A stretch of DNA of 64,000 bases from [Clostridium] citroniae WAL-17108 (GCF_000233455.1 NZ_JH376426.1:118496-182495); one strand, 5' to 3'; positions 43,825 through 52,661 are shown, numbered from the stretch's first letter. The notes: generated from the sequence alone by a model not told the origin. Numbers and translations: made by a program.

Positions 43825-44931
43825 TTACTTGATCAGTCCGTTGATCAGGTCCAGGAATTCCTGTCCGTTGCAACCGGAGGCAATCTGCGGATACAGTTTT
43901 TCAACAATTTCTTTAAACTCAGCCATGTCAGGCTCGCATACGATCAGACCATGGTCTGCTACCAGCTTGTCAAGCAGTGTATCATCCGCCTCATCTGCGA
44001 TCTTGGTGCCCAGTTCCGATGCCTCAATGGCAACTTCCCTGATCAGCTGCTGGTATTCCTCAGGCAGTTTGTTGTAGCTGAGTTCACCCATGGTAATGTG
44101 GGTTGGTGTAAACTGATGAGCTGTCTTTATGTGGTAATTGGCAACCTCATACAAAGCGTTGGTATCAAATGCAGCCAGTGTGCACTCAAACGCGGCAACC
44201 GTATTACTCTGGATCGCGGAATAAATATCATTAAAGCTCATGGATGTAGGGATGGTTCCCAGGGCTTCCCAAACCATTGCTTCCGTAGCGGAGGAGGTGG
44301 TCCTGATCTTCAGGTTCTTTAAATCTGCAACTGACTCAATGGGCTTATTGGTGTGCAGGTCTCTCTGACCTCCGTTGCTAAGTCCCAGAAGAATCAGGCC
44401 CAATCCGTTATCATCATACATTTTCTGTATGTAGTTAAACACTTCGCCGTCCGGAGTCAGAACGCTTTCAAATGCATCACGGTCCGGGAACAGGTATGCC
44501 AGTGATAAGATCTGGAACTGGTTTACAAAAGGAGCTGCATTCTGGGTGGATCCGATTACGATGTCCAGGGCACCTGTACGCATGTCATCAATGGTTCCTT
44601 CATCATTTCCCAACTGACCGCCCGGGAAAACAGTGGCTTCAATAGCACCGCCGGAACGCTCTTTCAACTGATCAGCCATGTACTGCCCCATCTGGACCCA
44701 TGCATGGTCGCCTGTTACAACAGTGGCGATCCTTAATTTAAACTCGCCCTCTTTATACTTGGATTCGGTTGCTGCTGAGGAAGAATCAGAATCAGATTTT
44801 GTGGTAGCCTCCTCAGATTTGGCCGGAGCCTCTGTTGCTGAGGTCTTTGCGTTGCTTGAACCGGATCCGCATCCTACCATAGAAGCGGTCATTGCAGCTG
44901 CCAGCACAAATGCCATAAGTCTTTTTTTCAT
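43825..44931 (-). CDS. TRAP transporter substrate-binding lipoprotein (DctP)
   Basis: The 368-residue protein has a lipoprotein signal (MKKRLMAFVLAAAMTASMVG, Cys21) and a Ser/Thr/Ala-rich linker. The DctP fold follows, with GGQLGNDEGTIDDMRTGALD and the carboxylate-clamping arginine in LKIRTTSSATEAMVWEALG. This predicts a carboxylate substrate. The ATG at 44931 follows AGGTGG; three 14-bp repeats lie just upstream. It is the first gene of the nine-gene operon. Confidence 0.92.
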   Translation of the reverse strand: MKKRLMAFVLAAAMTASMVGCGSGSSNAKTSATEAPAKSEEATTKSDSDSSSAATESKYKEGEFKLRIATVVTGDHAWVQMGQYMADQLKERSGGAIEATVFPGGQLGNDEGTIDDMRTGALDIVIGSTQNAAPFVNQFQILSLAYLFPDRDAFESVLTPDGEVFNYIQKMYDDNGLGLILLGLSNGGQRDLHTNKPIESVADLKNLKIRTTSSATEAMVWEALGTIPTSMSFNDIYSAIQSNTVAAFECTLAAFDTNALYEVANYHIKTAHQFTPTHITMGELSYNKLPEEYQQLIREVAIEASELGTKIADEADDTLLDKLVADHGLIVCEPDMAEFKEIVEKLYPQIASGCNGQEFLDLINGLIK

Positions 44932-44946
44932 AAATTCTTTTCCACC

Positions 44947-44988
44947 TTTCTTTTTCATCATTTCTTTTTCATCATTTCTTTTTCATCA
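44947..44988 (-). repeat. Three exact copies of a 14-bp tandem repeat
   Basis: The unit TTTCTTTTTCATCA (plus strand) is repeated exactly three times directly upstream of dctP. In mRNA sense each copy reads TGATGAAAAAGAAA and contains ATGAAAAAG, so each creates an alternative start in another frame. The unit is not a multiple of three, so slippage would change frame and spacing. Confidence 0.85.
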
Positions 44989-45005
44989 TTTTTATGATAT
45001 CCCCC

Positions 45006-45029
45006 TGTTGTCAAATTCACCTGACAACA
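45006..45029. promoter_or_regulatory. Inverted repeat, probable IclR operator
   Basis: TGTTGTCA (45006-45013) and TGACAACA (45022-45029) form a perfect 8-bp inverted repeat with an 8-base spacer, about 75 bases upstream of dctP. No T-run follows, so an operator for the divergent IclR protein is more likely than a terminator. Confidence 0.5.
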
Positions 45030-45281
45030 TATCGTTTAGTCATATACCTCGGGCCCATATATATTAAGGCATATGGCTTGATCGAGGGTGATCCACCCCT
45101 TCTTTTTATTCTGCCCTGTAGCTTAGCGGCGGTGTTTAGTTCCTGCTAACCCATAAGCAAAATTTTAATAAATAAAATCACGTTTCACTATTTGATATCG
45201 TCATTATAACAGTGCATTTTGCATAAGTCAATACGGGAACTATAATATATTTTAGGAATATTTTATAAGATTTAAAAGACA

Positions 45282-45311
45282 TTGACAAACCTGGTTTAGA
45301 TACTATATAAT
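45282..45311 (+). promoter_or_regulatory. Promoter of the iclR-type gene
   Basis: TTGACA (45282-45287) and TATAAT (45306-45311) are separated by 18 bases on the plus strand and drive the iclR-type gene. Confidence 0.6.
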
Positions 45312-45509
45312 AAAATAACATGAAATAAGATTTTAAATATTGAAATATCATGACATAGATATTTTATGAAAATACAAATACGCGAAAGACCTTGTAACCG
45401 GCAGAAACCTGCCCCGGGCGCCCCATGGGATCTTAACGGAAATGTAGCGGCGGCTGTCTATTGTGGAAACAAAGCAGGGCATGTTATAATAGGTGGAAGG
45501 TTTCAAAGT

Positions 45510-46319
45510 ATGTTGAAAGGAAGTGCAATTTTGGAAAAAGCAACCGGCAAGGACGGAACACAGTCAAATCATTCCGCAGGAAAGCTGCTTATGATTATAG
45601 AATGTCTGGCAGATAAATCCGAGCCAGTCCGTCTCATGGATATCTCCAAGGAACTGAAGATGAACTCCAGTACAGTGCTGCGCTTTCTCACTGCTTTGGT
45701 GGATAACGGTTATGCCAAGCAGGAGCCGGAAACAGCCAGGTACAGCCTTACTTATAAGATATGTACCCTTGGAAGCAAGGTAAGTTCCCATATCGGTATC
45801 AAGGATGTAGCACGTCCTTATATGACCGAGCTCTCCATGTTGTTCGGAGAGGTTGTCTGTCTGGCCGTGGAACAGGACCGGGAAGTAATCTATATTGATA
45901 TTGTCCAAAGTTCCACGAAGATGCTCAGAAGCATGCAGCGCATCGGCCACATAGCACCGCTCCACTGCACCGCGATCGGCAAACTGCTCTTACTGAACTA
46001 CACGGACGAACAGCTGGACCATGTGATCGCCGACAAAGGTCTGACCAAATTTACAGAAAGCACCATAACCACAAAGGAACAGTTGGTGGAGGAGCTGCAA
46101 AGCATCCGCTGGAATGGGTATGCCTATGATGATGAGGAGTGCGAAATCGGCGCACGCTGCATCGCCTTCCCCCTATATGACGTGGAAGGCAAAGTGATCG
46201 CCGGAGTAAGCGTAACCGGCCCTACCGCGCGCATGTCCATTAAGCAGATCCAGCTAAAACTCCAGCCGGCCCTTCAGATCATAGGAAGGCTGCGGAAGGA
46301 ATTGGGATATACGGGATAA
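45510..46319 (+). CDS. IclR-family transcriptional regulator
   Basis: The protein has an IclR HTH (SAGKLLMIIECLADKSEPVR, then MDISKELKMNSSTVLRFL; about 20-75) and an effector domain (about 90-265) with the usual HCTAIGKLLL, DDEECEIGARCIAFP and GVSVTGPTARM stretches. From the ATG at 45510 it has 269 residues. A TTG at 45531 with AAAGGAAG is an alternative, and the open frame extends up to 45366 without a ribosome-binding site. It is divergent from the TRAP operon, which has a perfect inverted repeat upstream, and so is its likely regulator. Confidence 0.88.
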   Translation: MLKGSAILEKATGKDGTQSNHSAGKLLMIIECLADKSEPVRLMDISKELKMNSSTVLRFLTALVDNGYAKQEPETARYSLTYKICTLGSKVSSHIGIKDVARPYMTELSMLFGEVVCLAVEQDREVIYIDIVQSSTKMLRSMQRIGHIAPLHCTAIGKLLLLNYTDEQLDHVIADKGLTKFTESTITTKEQLVEELQSIRWNGYAYDDEECEIGARCIAFPLYDVEGKVIAGVSVTGPTARMSIKQIQLKLQPALQIIGRLRKELGYTG

Positions 46320-46499
46320 GGGATTTTTCAATGGATTTTCATGGGGGCGTTCAACGCCCGCCAATCCCCCCTCACCCTTTATCCGTATTGAAGTCATCTT
46401 AGCACTCCTCATGATCAAAGTCAATCTTTTTCCAGCACCGCTCCCCCGCAATAGGGCAAATTGTACAATTAAAAAGGACTGGTCACACTGGCCGGACCT

Positions 46500-46543
46500 A
46501 AAAAGGATTCCTCTGGCCGAAACAGCCCGAGGAATCCTCTCTT
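46500..46543. terminator. Strong bidirectional terminator
   Basis: AGGATTCCTC (46505-46514) pairs with GAGGAATCCT (46530-46539). T-runs lie on both sides. It ends the minus-strand panE-type operon and can also stop transcription from the iclR-type gene. A smaller hairpin GGGCGTT/AACGCCC lies at 46346-46360. Confidence 0.85.
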
Positions 46544-46601
46544 TTGCATATCATATCTCACCACAGACGTAATAGAAGCGCTGAAGCATTTGTGCTAAGC
46601 T

Positions 46602-47669
46602 TTACAAAGGGCATCTTCCCTCATCTGACGGATGGACCATGGTATCAGGAATACCATACGGATATATCCTCTCATATTCAGCCTTCAGTTCCATCAGATT
46701 CTCCGTGCAGATGGTACGCCGCCCTGCTTCTATCTCCTTTACCATGTCTACCAGTTTTTTGTTAAGGGGAAGTGAAAGCCCCAGTTTTTCCCCCATCTGG
46801 ACCGTAACCCCTACAGTACCATCAATCTCACTTTTGCGATGACGCACCGCCAGGTCACGGTATAGACCTGTATAGTTTTTGACCATAGGCCGGTAATGGT
46901 CCGCAGTAACTTGCAGCGCCTCCTTAAAGCGGCCCTGACGGTACAGATCCGGCCGGAAGTCGTCAAAGGACACCAGTTCTATCCCAAGCTTTTCAGGAAC
47001 CTGCATGGCCTCCAGCGCAATACATGCAATGGTTTCCTGGGTGGGCCCATACTCCATCCCGCCAGGAATAAGAAGATGGGTGATCCCCGTGGCAAACATG
47101 GCGCAGATATTCACCTGTTTGCTCCAAAGCTGACGCATCACCTGGCCGCTGATCTCCACCTGCTGGAAGGGACTAATAAACTCCCGCAGATGTTCCAAAC
47201 GCTCTGTTATCCTTCCGTCCAGTTCCCCGATCACAAAATTGCTATGTCCTCCGAATTGGATGACCCCTGGCTCTATGTAATCTGCCGCCCAGTTTACAAA
47301 GGCGCCTACCACCCGGTTCTGGCCCACATACTCAGCGATTACATATTCGTTGATGCCATTTTGCAGACTGACCACATATCCGTCTTTCTTTAGCAGAGGA
47401 GCGATCTTCTCCATGGCCGCTCTGGTATGCTGGGTTTTAGTCGCGAGAAACACCACCTCCAGCGGTTCCCCCAAGTCATCAATATGGACTGCTTTTACCG
47501 GAACCGTGAAGTCCCCTCCCCGGGGATCACGGATGGTCAGCCCTCTCTCATTCATAGCCCGGATATGGTCAGGAACAGCGTCCACATACAGGATCTCCGC
47601 CCCGGCTCTAGTAAGCCAGGCTGCCATGGAACCTCCGATCGCCCCGGCTCCCACTAATGTATATTTCAT
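46602..47669 (-). CDS. 2-dehydropantoate 2-reductase family oxidoreductase (PanE/ApbA-like)
   Basis: The 355-residue protein has a NADP-binding GAGAIGGSMAAWL at the N-terminus, LQNGINE, and the catalytic lysine in LWSKQVNICAMFATGITHL. It is longer than E. coli PanE (about 300). The C-terminal part ends in a Tyr/Pro-rich tail. It is co-directional with an M28 peptidase, an SDR and an AbgT transporter, none of them coenzyme A genes, so it more likely reduces another 2-oxoacid or ketoamide. The ATG at 47669 follows GGAGGG. Confidence 0.85.
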   Translation of the reverse strand: MKYTLVGAGAIGGSMAAWLTRAGAEILYVDAVPDHIRAMNERGLTIRDPRGGDFTVPVKAVHIDDLGEPLEVVFLATKTQHTRAAMEKIAPLLKKDGYVVSLQNGINEYVIAEYVGQNRVVGAFVNWAADYIEPGVIQFGGHSNFVIGELDGRITERLEHLREFISPFQQVEISGQVMRQLWSKQVNICAMFATGITHLLIPGGMEYGPTQETIACIALEAMQVPEKLGIELVSFDDFRPDLYRQGRFKEALQVTADHYRPMVKNYTGLYRDLAVRHRKSEIDGTVGVTVQMGEKLGLSLPLNKKLVDMVKEIEAGRRTICTENLMELKAEYERIYPYGIPDTMVHPSDEGRCPL

Positions 47670-47689
47670 TTGTACCCTCCCCTGTTTTG

Positions 47690-49423
47690 TCACATTCCGG
47701 CATTCTCCAGCCGTCTGGCGGCCTGTATGAGAAAATGGCGGACCCTGTTTCTGTTACGCAGCAGCTGGCGTTCAAGAAATTTGAATTCATTGCTGTTCCT
47801 GTCCATGGATGCCAGTTCGGACAGCTGGTCAAATTCCGGAAAAGCCGGAATGGGTACAGCCAGATCGGCCTGGAACAGGTCGCCGTCTTTACAGTAATGC
47901 ACCGGTATAAGGATCCTGTTCAGATCCATGCAGAGATCGTTCAGCATGCCTGCCTTTTGAGTATCAGATTCATTCAGCTGTTCCAGGGTGTTCAGGCGGG
48001 TAATTTCCCTGTCCAGGGTCAAGAATTTATCTTTTAACCCCCCAACCAGTTTCATCACCTCCGTCAGATCAAAGGCGCCTGACGCAACACTCTGGTAATG
48101 TTCCAAATTCCCCATCATCTCATCCGCCAGTTCCGCATAGGAAAATGGATATACATTGGCCATAACCACTCGGGCGATCGCTAATGCAAATATCTGGGCA
48201 TCCCTGCGCAGTTCCTCCTCCCCCAGATGTTCAAATACATCCTGGGTGGTATGCCAGTACCAGGGAAGTCCGGGCATAAAGGTTCCCTCCCCCTGTCCAT
48301 CCACCGGCTGCAGGGACAGGCATTCAAACAGGGTCGGTACGCCGTGAGCCCAGAAGGACTGGTCTCCATTCCGCTGAATACGCATGTATTCCGGATCCTG
48401 ACCGGTCCTTTCCCTGACCACCTGACGCCCCAGGGCATAGCACTGTTTGTTGCACTCTATATGGGAAAAGTTGTTGGATCCTTTGGTTCCTACCGTGTCT
48501 ATATCAAAGTTAGCCACTGCATGATCATGCAGATCCTCCCAATAGGTATCCCCATACCAATTGCTGCCGCTGTAGCGCCCATTGCTGTGGCCGCTCCACC
48601 ATACGAACCGGATATTTACGTTCATCTTGTCCTTGTATTTGCTGAACACCCGGGCCAGTTCCAGGACCACGGCATTAGAACCGCCATTGTCCGCGCCCCC
48701 TTTATGCCAGGAGTCCACATGTCCTCCAAACATGACAAACCGGTCCGTGGGTTTGTCCGCCTTCAGCTCTGCCACACACACAGGCACGGTGCGAAATTTA
48801 GTAGACACCTCGGTTACCATCTTTACGCAGGTCTCTCCCCGGTCCAGACTGTCTAAAAGCCGTTTGCCGTCTGATGCATTTACCGTCACCACAGGTATCT
48901 TGGAGAGCATGCCCACTGTGGAGGGAACCGGCTGGCCCCAGATGGGGCTGATGGACATATTGTACGGGTAGTCTCCGCTGGTAATGCAGATGATCCCGGC
49001 AGCCCCACGGTTCTCCAGCGCCTTGCAGGGAACCGCCGAAGCCAGACCATTCATCACGGCGATCCTGCCCGTGATATCCTCCTGTCCGTTGGCAGGCTTT
49101 TTACCGCCCACGTAAACCGCTTTCCCCTCCAGGCCTGCTTCCCCTGTGGAAGCGCCATAGCTGTGGGTAATGCAGGAAGATAGTTCAGTCCCGTCCTGAA
49201 GGGTCAGGCTGCCAAAAACAGGCAGGCTGATGTAATTCTCCACATAATGGATGTCCACATCCAGCCCCAGTTCCCCCATCACACTGCGAAAATACTCAGC
49301 CGCCCGTTTTTCTCCCGGGCTACCCGATTCCCTGTCCTGGCTTGTGATGTATTCGGCGTGCTCCATCAGTTTTTTGCCGTCCACCTCCTCCATCAGCTTG
49401 ATTTCTAACTCTTTATTTATCAT
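47690..49423 (-). CDS. M28-family metallopeptidase with PA domain, altered active site
   Basis: The 577-residue protein has a protease-associated domain (about 85-200) and an M28 catalytic domain. Zn ligands His235 and Asp237 (FGGHVDSWHKGG) and Asp245 (GADNGG) are visible. Where most M28 enzymes read (A)EE(x)G, with the catalytic Glu and a zinc Glu, this one reads WWSGHSNGRYSGS (Gly278-His279). The enzyme may be inactive, use His as a ligand, or belong to a subgroup with another substrate. No signal peptide is present, so it is cytoplasmic. It fits breakdown of an imported dipeptide-like compound. Confidence 0.85.
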   Translation of the reverse strand: MINKELEIKLMEEVDGKKLMEHAEYITSQDRESGSPGEKRAAEYFRSVMGELGLDVDIHYVENYISLPVFGSLTLQDGTELSSCITHSYGASTGEAGLEGKAVYVGGKKPANGQEDITGRIAVMNGLASAVPCKALENRGAAGIICITSGDYPYNMSISPIWGQPVPSTVGMLSKIPVVTVNASDGKRLLDSLDRGETCVKMVTEVSTKFRTVPVCVAELKADKPTDRFVMFGGHVDSWHKGGADNGGSNAVVLELARVFSKYKDKMNVNIRFVWWSGHSNGRYSGSNWYGDTYWEDLHDHAVANFDIDTVGTKGSNNFSHIECNKQCYALGRQVVRERTGQDPEYMRIQRNGDQSFWAHGVPTLFECLSLQPVDGQGEGTFMPGLPWYWHTTQDVFEHLGEEELRRDAQIFALAIARVVMANVYPFSYAELADEMMGNLEHYQSVASGAFDLTEVMKLVGGLKDKFLTLDREITRLNTLEQLNESDTQKAGMLNDLCMDLNRILIPVHYCKDGDLFQADLAVPIPAFPEFDQLSELASMDRNSNEFKFLERQLLRNRNRVRHFLIQAARRLENAGM

Positions 49424-49480
49424 CTTATTACACTCCCTCTCTTGTCTGATCCGATATTCCCAGGTACAAAACCTGGAATC

Positions 49481-50269
49481 TCAGTCTGCAAATGGTACCC
49501 GTCCGCAGGATTCTCCTCCGTCTATGATAAAGTCACTTCCAGTAATCCAATCCCCACATTCGCTTGCCAGGAAGCAGACCATTCTGGAAATATCCCTGGG
49601 CGCACCAGGACGCCGCAAAAGAATACGCGGGATGATATTGGCCCGCACAGCATCCTTGCTTGGATCGCCCTCCCAGCGTCCAACCTCCACGTATCCCACC
49701 GAAACCGAGTTGACATTGATATGCGCAGGCGCAAGCTCCAGAGCCATAGCCCTGGTCAGGCCCAGTATCCCCGCCTTGCTGGCACAATAATTGCTGAAAT
49801 TCACACGGCCTGAATGAGCCGCACCTGAAGTAATATTTATGACCCGGCCAGGCGTACCCGCGTCAACCAAACGCCGGCATACCTCTCTTGACATATACAT
49901 GGTTCCCTTTAAGTTAATATCAATTGTATTGTTCACCTGATCATCACTCATCTCTACCAGAGGGGCTACATCATAAAAATATCCCGCATTATTGACCAGT
50001 ATCTGAACCGGCCTGCCATAAAACTCCATGGCCTCCTCCGCCATGCGGCTACAGTCCTCCGAATGGGAGATATCTCCCTGAAGGACGCAAACCCTGCGCC
50101 CCATTTCCCTTATCTGATCAGCCAGTTCCTCGCACCGCGCCCTGGACCCTCTACAGGTCAGAACCATATCAGCCCCCAGACCTGCCAGATCCAGACTGAG
50201 AGCTCCGCCGATCCCTCCTCCGGCGCCTGTTACCATTGCTATTTGATTGGATAAATCCATGGAAATCAT
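49481..50269 (-). CDS. Short-chain dehydrogenase/reductase (SDR)
   Basis: The 262-residue protein has the SDR cofactor motif VTGAGGGIGGALSL, the NNAG motif (ILVNNAG), and the Ser-Tyr-Lys triad in NITSGAAHSG and NYCASKAG. It shows the usual C-terminal GYVEVG segment. NADP use is suggested by Arg in TCRGSRARC. The substrate is unknown. It is in the operon with the AbgT transporter. Confidence 0.92.
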   Translation of the reverse strand: MISMDLSNQIAMVTGAGGGIGGALSLDLAGLGADMVLTCRGSRARCEELADQIREMGRRVCVLQGDISHSEDCSRMAEEAMEFYGRPVQILVNNAGYFYDVAPLVEMSDDQVNNTIDINLKGTMYMSREVCRRLVDAGTPGRVINITSGAAHSGRVNFSNYCASKAGILGLTRAMALELAPAHINVNSVSVGYVEVGRWEGDPSKDAVRANIIPRILLRRPGAPRDISRMVCFLASECGDWITGSDFIIDGGESCGRVPFAD

Positions 50270-50376
50270 ATACCTTCTCCTTTCATGACTGCCTTATTTT
50301 TCCTACGCAGGCCCTCATAAGCCGGAAGGCCTGCTATAATGATGATACATACGCCAATGATCATATCCCGCTTTCC

Positions 50377-51981
50377 TTAATTCAGGAAAATACCGGCTCC
50401 CGGTCCAAGAGGCAGCTTCAGGAAATAGAATACCAGGACCAAAAGGAAAAATGCGATCAGATACGCGAACGCATAAGGCATCTGCATCGAAATCAATGTA
50501 CCAAGTCCAACCTTGTCCTTCTGGCTCACTTTATAGGATTCCAGGAGCCCCAATGCGATGGGGACATTAAGTTCAACAGGAGACAGGATATTAAAGCATG
50601 AGTCACCAATACGGTACAGGACCTGTGTCATGGCCGGACTTATGTTCAGCATGGCCAGCATGGGAACCAGGAAAGGTGCCAGCATAACCCACTTTCCGCT
50701 ATTGCTTGTGATAAAGAGGTTACAGAAGCAGGACAATAGGATGATCAGGATAAAGAGACCAATATTCCCCATATTCAGACTGATCAAAAGTTCTGCTCCT
50801 TTGGCAGCCAGAACAGTAGCAATACCGCTACGTGAGAACAGATCCACAAAAATACAGGCAGTCAGACAGACAACCATAAATGAAGCCGCCATATCCAGAC
50901 ATTTTTCCATCATCAGAGGAACATCCTTCCATGCCTTTATCTTACCGATCCCAATACCATAAGCCGAGCCTATAATCATAAAGAAAAAGAACAGCAGCGG
51001 TATAATCATGTTCAAGAACGGTGAATTAGGTATCAAAGTTCCATCCGGGCTGCGCATAAAAGAGTTCTTTGGAATACAGGCAATTACAAGAAGAGCTATA
51101 TAGATCACAGTAGCCCATCCTGCAAATTTAAGCCCCCGCGCTTCCTGGCTGGTCACCTTCATCTTTTCCAGTTCGCTGGCGTCCTTTTTCAGAACAAGTT
51201 CCGGATGCTGGCGGTTCAGGTGAGGAACTGTTACGTATTTAGTGACTACCACACAGACAGCAGTGATAATAAAGGTTGCCGCTGCCACGAAATAATAGTT
51301 AATAGCCGCATGGGTAGGCGCAAGCGCACCGGTGGCATCCACAATATGGTTAGCCTCAACAATCTGAGCAGATATTCCAGCCAGAGTTGTATCTGTAGCC
51401 GCAATCATCAAACAGGCCGTGTAACCGCCATTGGCTGCCGCATACCCCATGATGATTCCAATCCACGGATGCAGTCCCAGAGATTTAAACACAGCGGCTG
51501 CTATAACCATGGTAAACACCACCCCGGCGCCAAATCCTATGCTGGAATTGACACCCACAAAAGACACAGCGATGAAAACGATCATGATGGGAGCGCCAAT
51601 TACCGCCTTACGCATCAGAGCATCAAAAAGGCCCAGCTTTTCTGCATATCCCACAGCCACTGTCATAAAAATCAGCATGCCCAATGGATAGTAATTTACG
51701 AAGATACTAATAAAGTTTGTGAGATAATGGGCCAGGGTCTCGAAAGTCATCAGGTTCGTGACCTGGGCAGTGGTTACCTGAATGGCCCCATCCACCACGG
51801 TTTCGTAAGAAGCTGACCAATTCATGCCGTGCAAAACAGCACTGAGTACCACCGTAATCAGAGCCAGGCTTGCAAACAGCCAAAATGGATGCGGCAAGAG
51901 ATTCCCCACCTTTTCAATGGCGCCCATGGATCGCTCTAGCCAGCTTTTCTTAACTACTTTTTCATCATCTTCCTTTTTCAT
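50377..51981 (-). CDS. AbgT-family transporter
   Basis: The 534-residue membrane protein has at least nine hydrophobic segments and AbgT-type motifs (GVNSSIGFGAGVVFTMVIAA, SNSGKWVMLAPFLVPMLAM and YRIGDSCFNILSPVELNVPI). Family members import p-aminobenzoyl-glutamate or export drugs. The start at 51981 has AAAGGGG upstream. A tandem glycine riboswitch controls it, so its substrate is probably glycine-containing or glycine-yielding. It is the first gene of the operon with SDR, M28 and PanE-like enzymes. Confidence 0.87.
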   Translation of the reverse strand: MKKEDDEKVVKKSWLERSMGAIEKVGNLLPHPFWLFASLALITVVLSAVLHGMNWSASYETVVDGAIQVTTAQVTNLMTFETLAHYLTNFISIFVNYYPLGMLIFMTVAVGYAEKLGLFDALMRKAVIGAPIMIVFIAVSFVGVNSSIGFGAGVVFTMVIAAAVFKSLGLHPWIGIIMGYAAANGGYTACLMIAATDTTLAGISAQIVEANHIVDATGALAPTHAAINYYFVAAATFIITAVCVVVTKYVTVPHLNRQHPELVLKKDASELEKMKVTSQEARGLKFAGWATVIYIALLVIACIPKNSFMRSPDGTLIPNSPFLNMIIPLLFFFFMIIGSAYGIGIGKIKAWKDVPLMMEKCLDMAASFMVVCLTACIFVDLFSRSGIATVLAAKGAELLISLNMGNIGLFILIILLSCFCNLFITSNSGKWVMLAPFLVPMLAMLNISPAMTQVLYRIGDSCFNILSPVELNVPIALGLLESYKVSQKDKVGLGTLISMQMPYAFAYLIAFFLLVLVFYFLKLPLGPGAGIFLN

Positions 51982-52037
51982 TAACATTCCCCTTTCTTTT
52001 GTATGGAAGCGTCAAATCCAACACTCCATTTTTTATT

Positions 52038-52109
52038 AAAAACCTTAGATTTTAAGGTTTTATTCACTTTTTGCAAAAAAAATGCATGAACAAATAAACA
52101 TGTCCATGC
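52038..52109 (-). terminator. Expression platform of the glycine riboswitch
   Basis: In mRNA sense GCATGGACA pairs with TGTTCATGC (52101-52109 with 52084-52092, one G-U pair) and a run of eight T follows (52075-52082). It starts one base after the second aptamer. A second small hairpin, AAAACCTTA/TAAGGTTTT (52038-52061), follows. The arrangement suggests control by transcription termination. Confidence 0.7.
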
Positions 52110-52110
52110 G

Positions 52111-52248
52111 CTCTGTCTTTTTGACCTGAAAGATTTGGCTTCGTCGGTGCATCATTGCTTTCCAGAGTATCGTCCAGTATTCGGTCCTTTTGCCTGAGAG
52201 TTCTCCGCTTCCCCTTCGGCGCCGCGTCCTGCGCGGTCTCTCCCGAAT
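52111..52248 (-). promoter_or_regulatory. Tandem glycine riboswitch (gcvT type)
   Basis: Read on the minus strand, aptamer 1 (52248-52179) has P1 ATTCGG/CCGAAT and the conserved GCGCCGAAGGGG and ACTCTCAGGCAAAAGGAC. After an 11-base linker, aptamer 2 (52167-52111) has P1 CTCTG/CAGAG and GCACCGACGAAG with AATCTTTCAGG. These match the glycine riboswitch consensus well. It lies in the leader of the AbgT transporter operon. Glycine-bound aptamers usually favour expression; the direction here is not proven. Confidence 0.93.
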
Positions 52249-52312
52249 CTATCATCCGATAATATGTAGTTGTCCGTAAATATTTGACTCTTCGTCCACT
52301 CTTGCTGAACCT

Positions 52313-52341
52313 ATATTAGCACAATTAACGATTTCAGTCAA
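52313..52341 (-). promoter_or_regulatory. Promoter of the riboswitch-controlled operon
   Basis: On the minus strand TTGACT (52336-52341) and TAATAT (52313-52318) are 17 bases apart. The leader from here to the AbgT start is about 325 bases. Confidence 0.65.
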
Positions 52342-52661
52342 TAGATAAAGTTCTTGAATTTTGGCAGTTTTAACTATGTAATTTTCAATTAATCAGAGGT
52401 ATTATAAGCAGATTTTTTTAAAAAATGTTTTTTTTAATAAATTTCGCACTATTATATTGTGAAATTATACAATAACCCCCCTCCGTCCAAAGTTTTATCT
52501 CAATTATAAATGCACAAATCTGAAAATTAAACAAATTAAGACATCATACTCTTTTGTTATACGCTGTTTATGCTTAATAAACAACAATAACCATAAAAGA
52601 TGATGTCTTATAAAAAAGCAAATCAAATTCAGACTTATTTACAACTGTTCAGAGTCCCATC
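52342..52661. other. AT-rich intergenic region
   Basis: No gene was found between the riboswitch promoter and the btpA-type gene. The region is AT-rich, with homopolymer runs, and contains the long imperfect hairpin described at 52537-52610. Confidence 0.5.
52537..52610 (-). terminator. Long imperfect hairpin, probable terminator of the PTS operon
   Basis: TAAGACATCAT (52537-52547) pairs with ATGATGTCTTA (52600-52610), then a 3-base bulge, then CTTTT/AAAAG, then inner stems GTTAT/ATAAC and GTTTAT/ATAAAC. The 74-base structure lies 52 bases after the btpA-type gene stop and is followed on the minus strand by T-rich sequence. It is AT-rich and longer than typical terminators, so it may also protect the mRNA end. 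Confidence 0.55.

Larger units (their letters stand above)
44932..45509. other. Regulatory region between dctP and the iclR-type gene
   Basis: No gene is seen here. It holds the 14-bp repeats, a perfect inverted repeat at 45006-45029, a strong plus-strand promoter at 45282-45311, and a second plus-strand promoter-like pair, TTGTGG (45461-45466) and TATAAT (45485-45490), with an 18-base spacer. I did not find a convincing minus-strand promoter for dctP. Confidence 0.5.
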
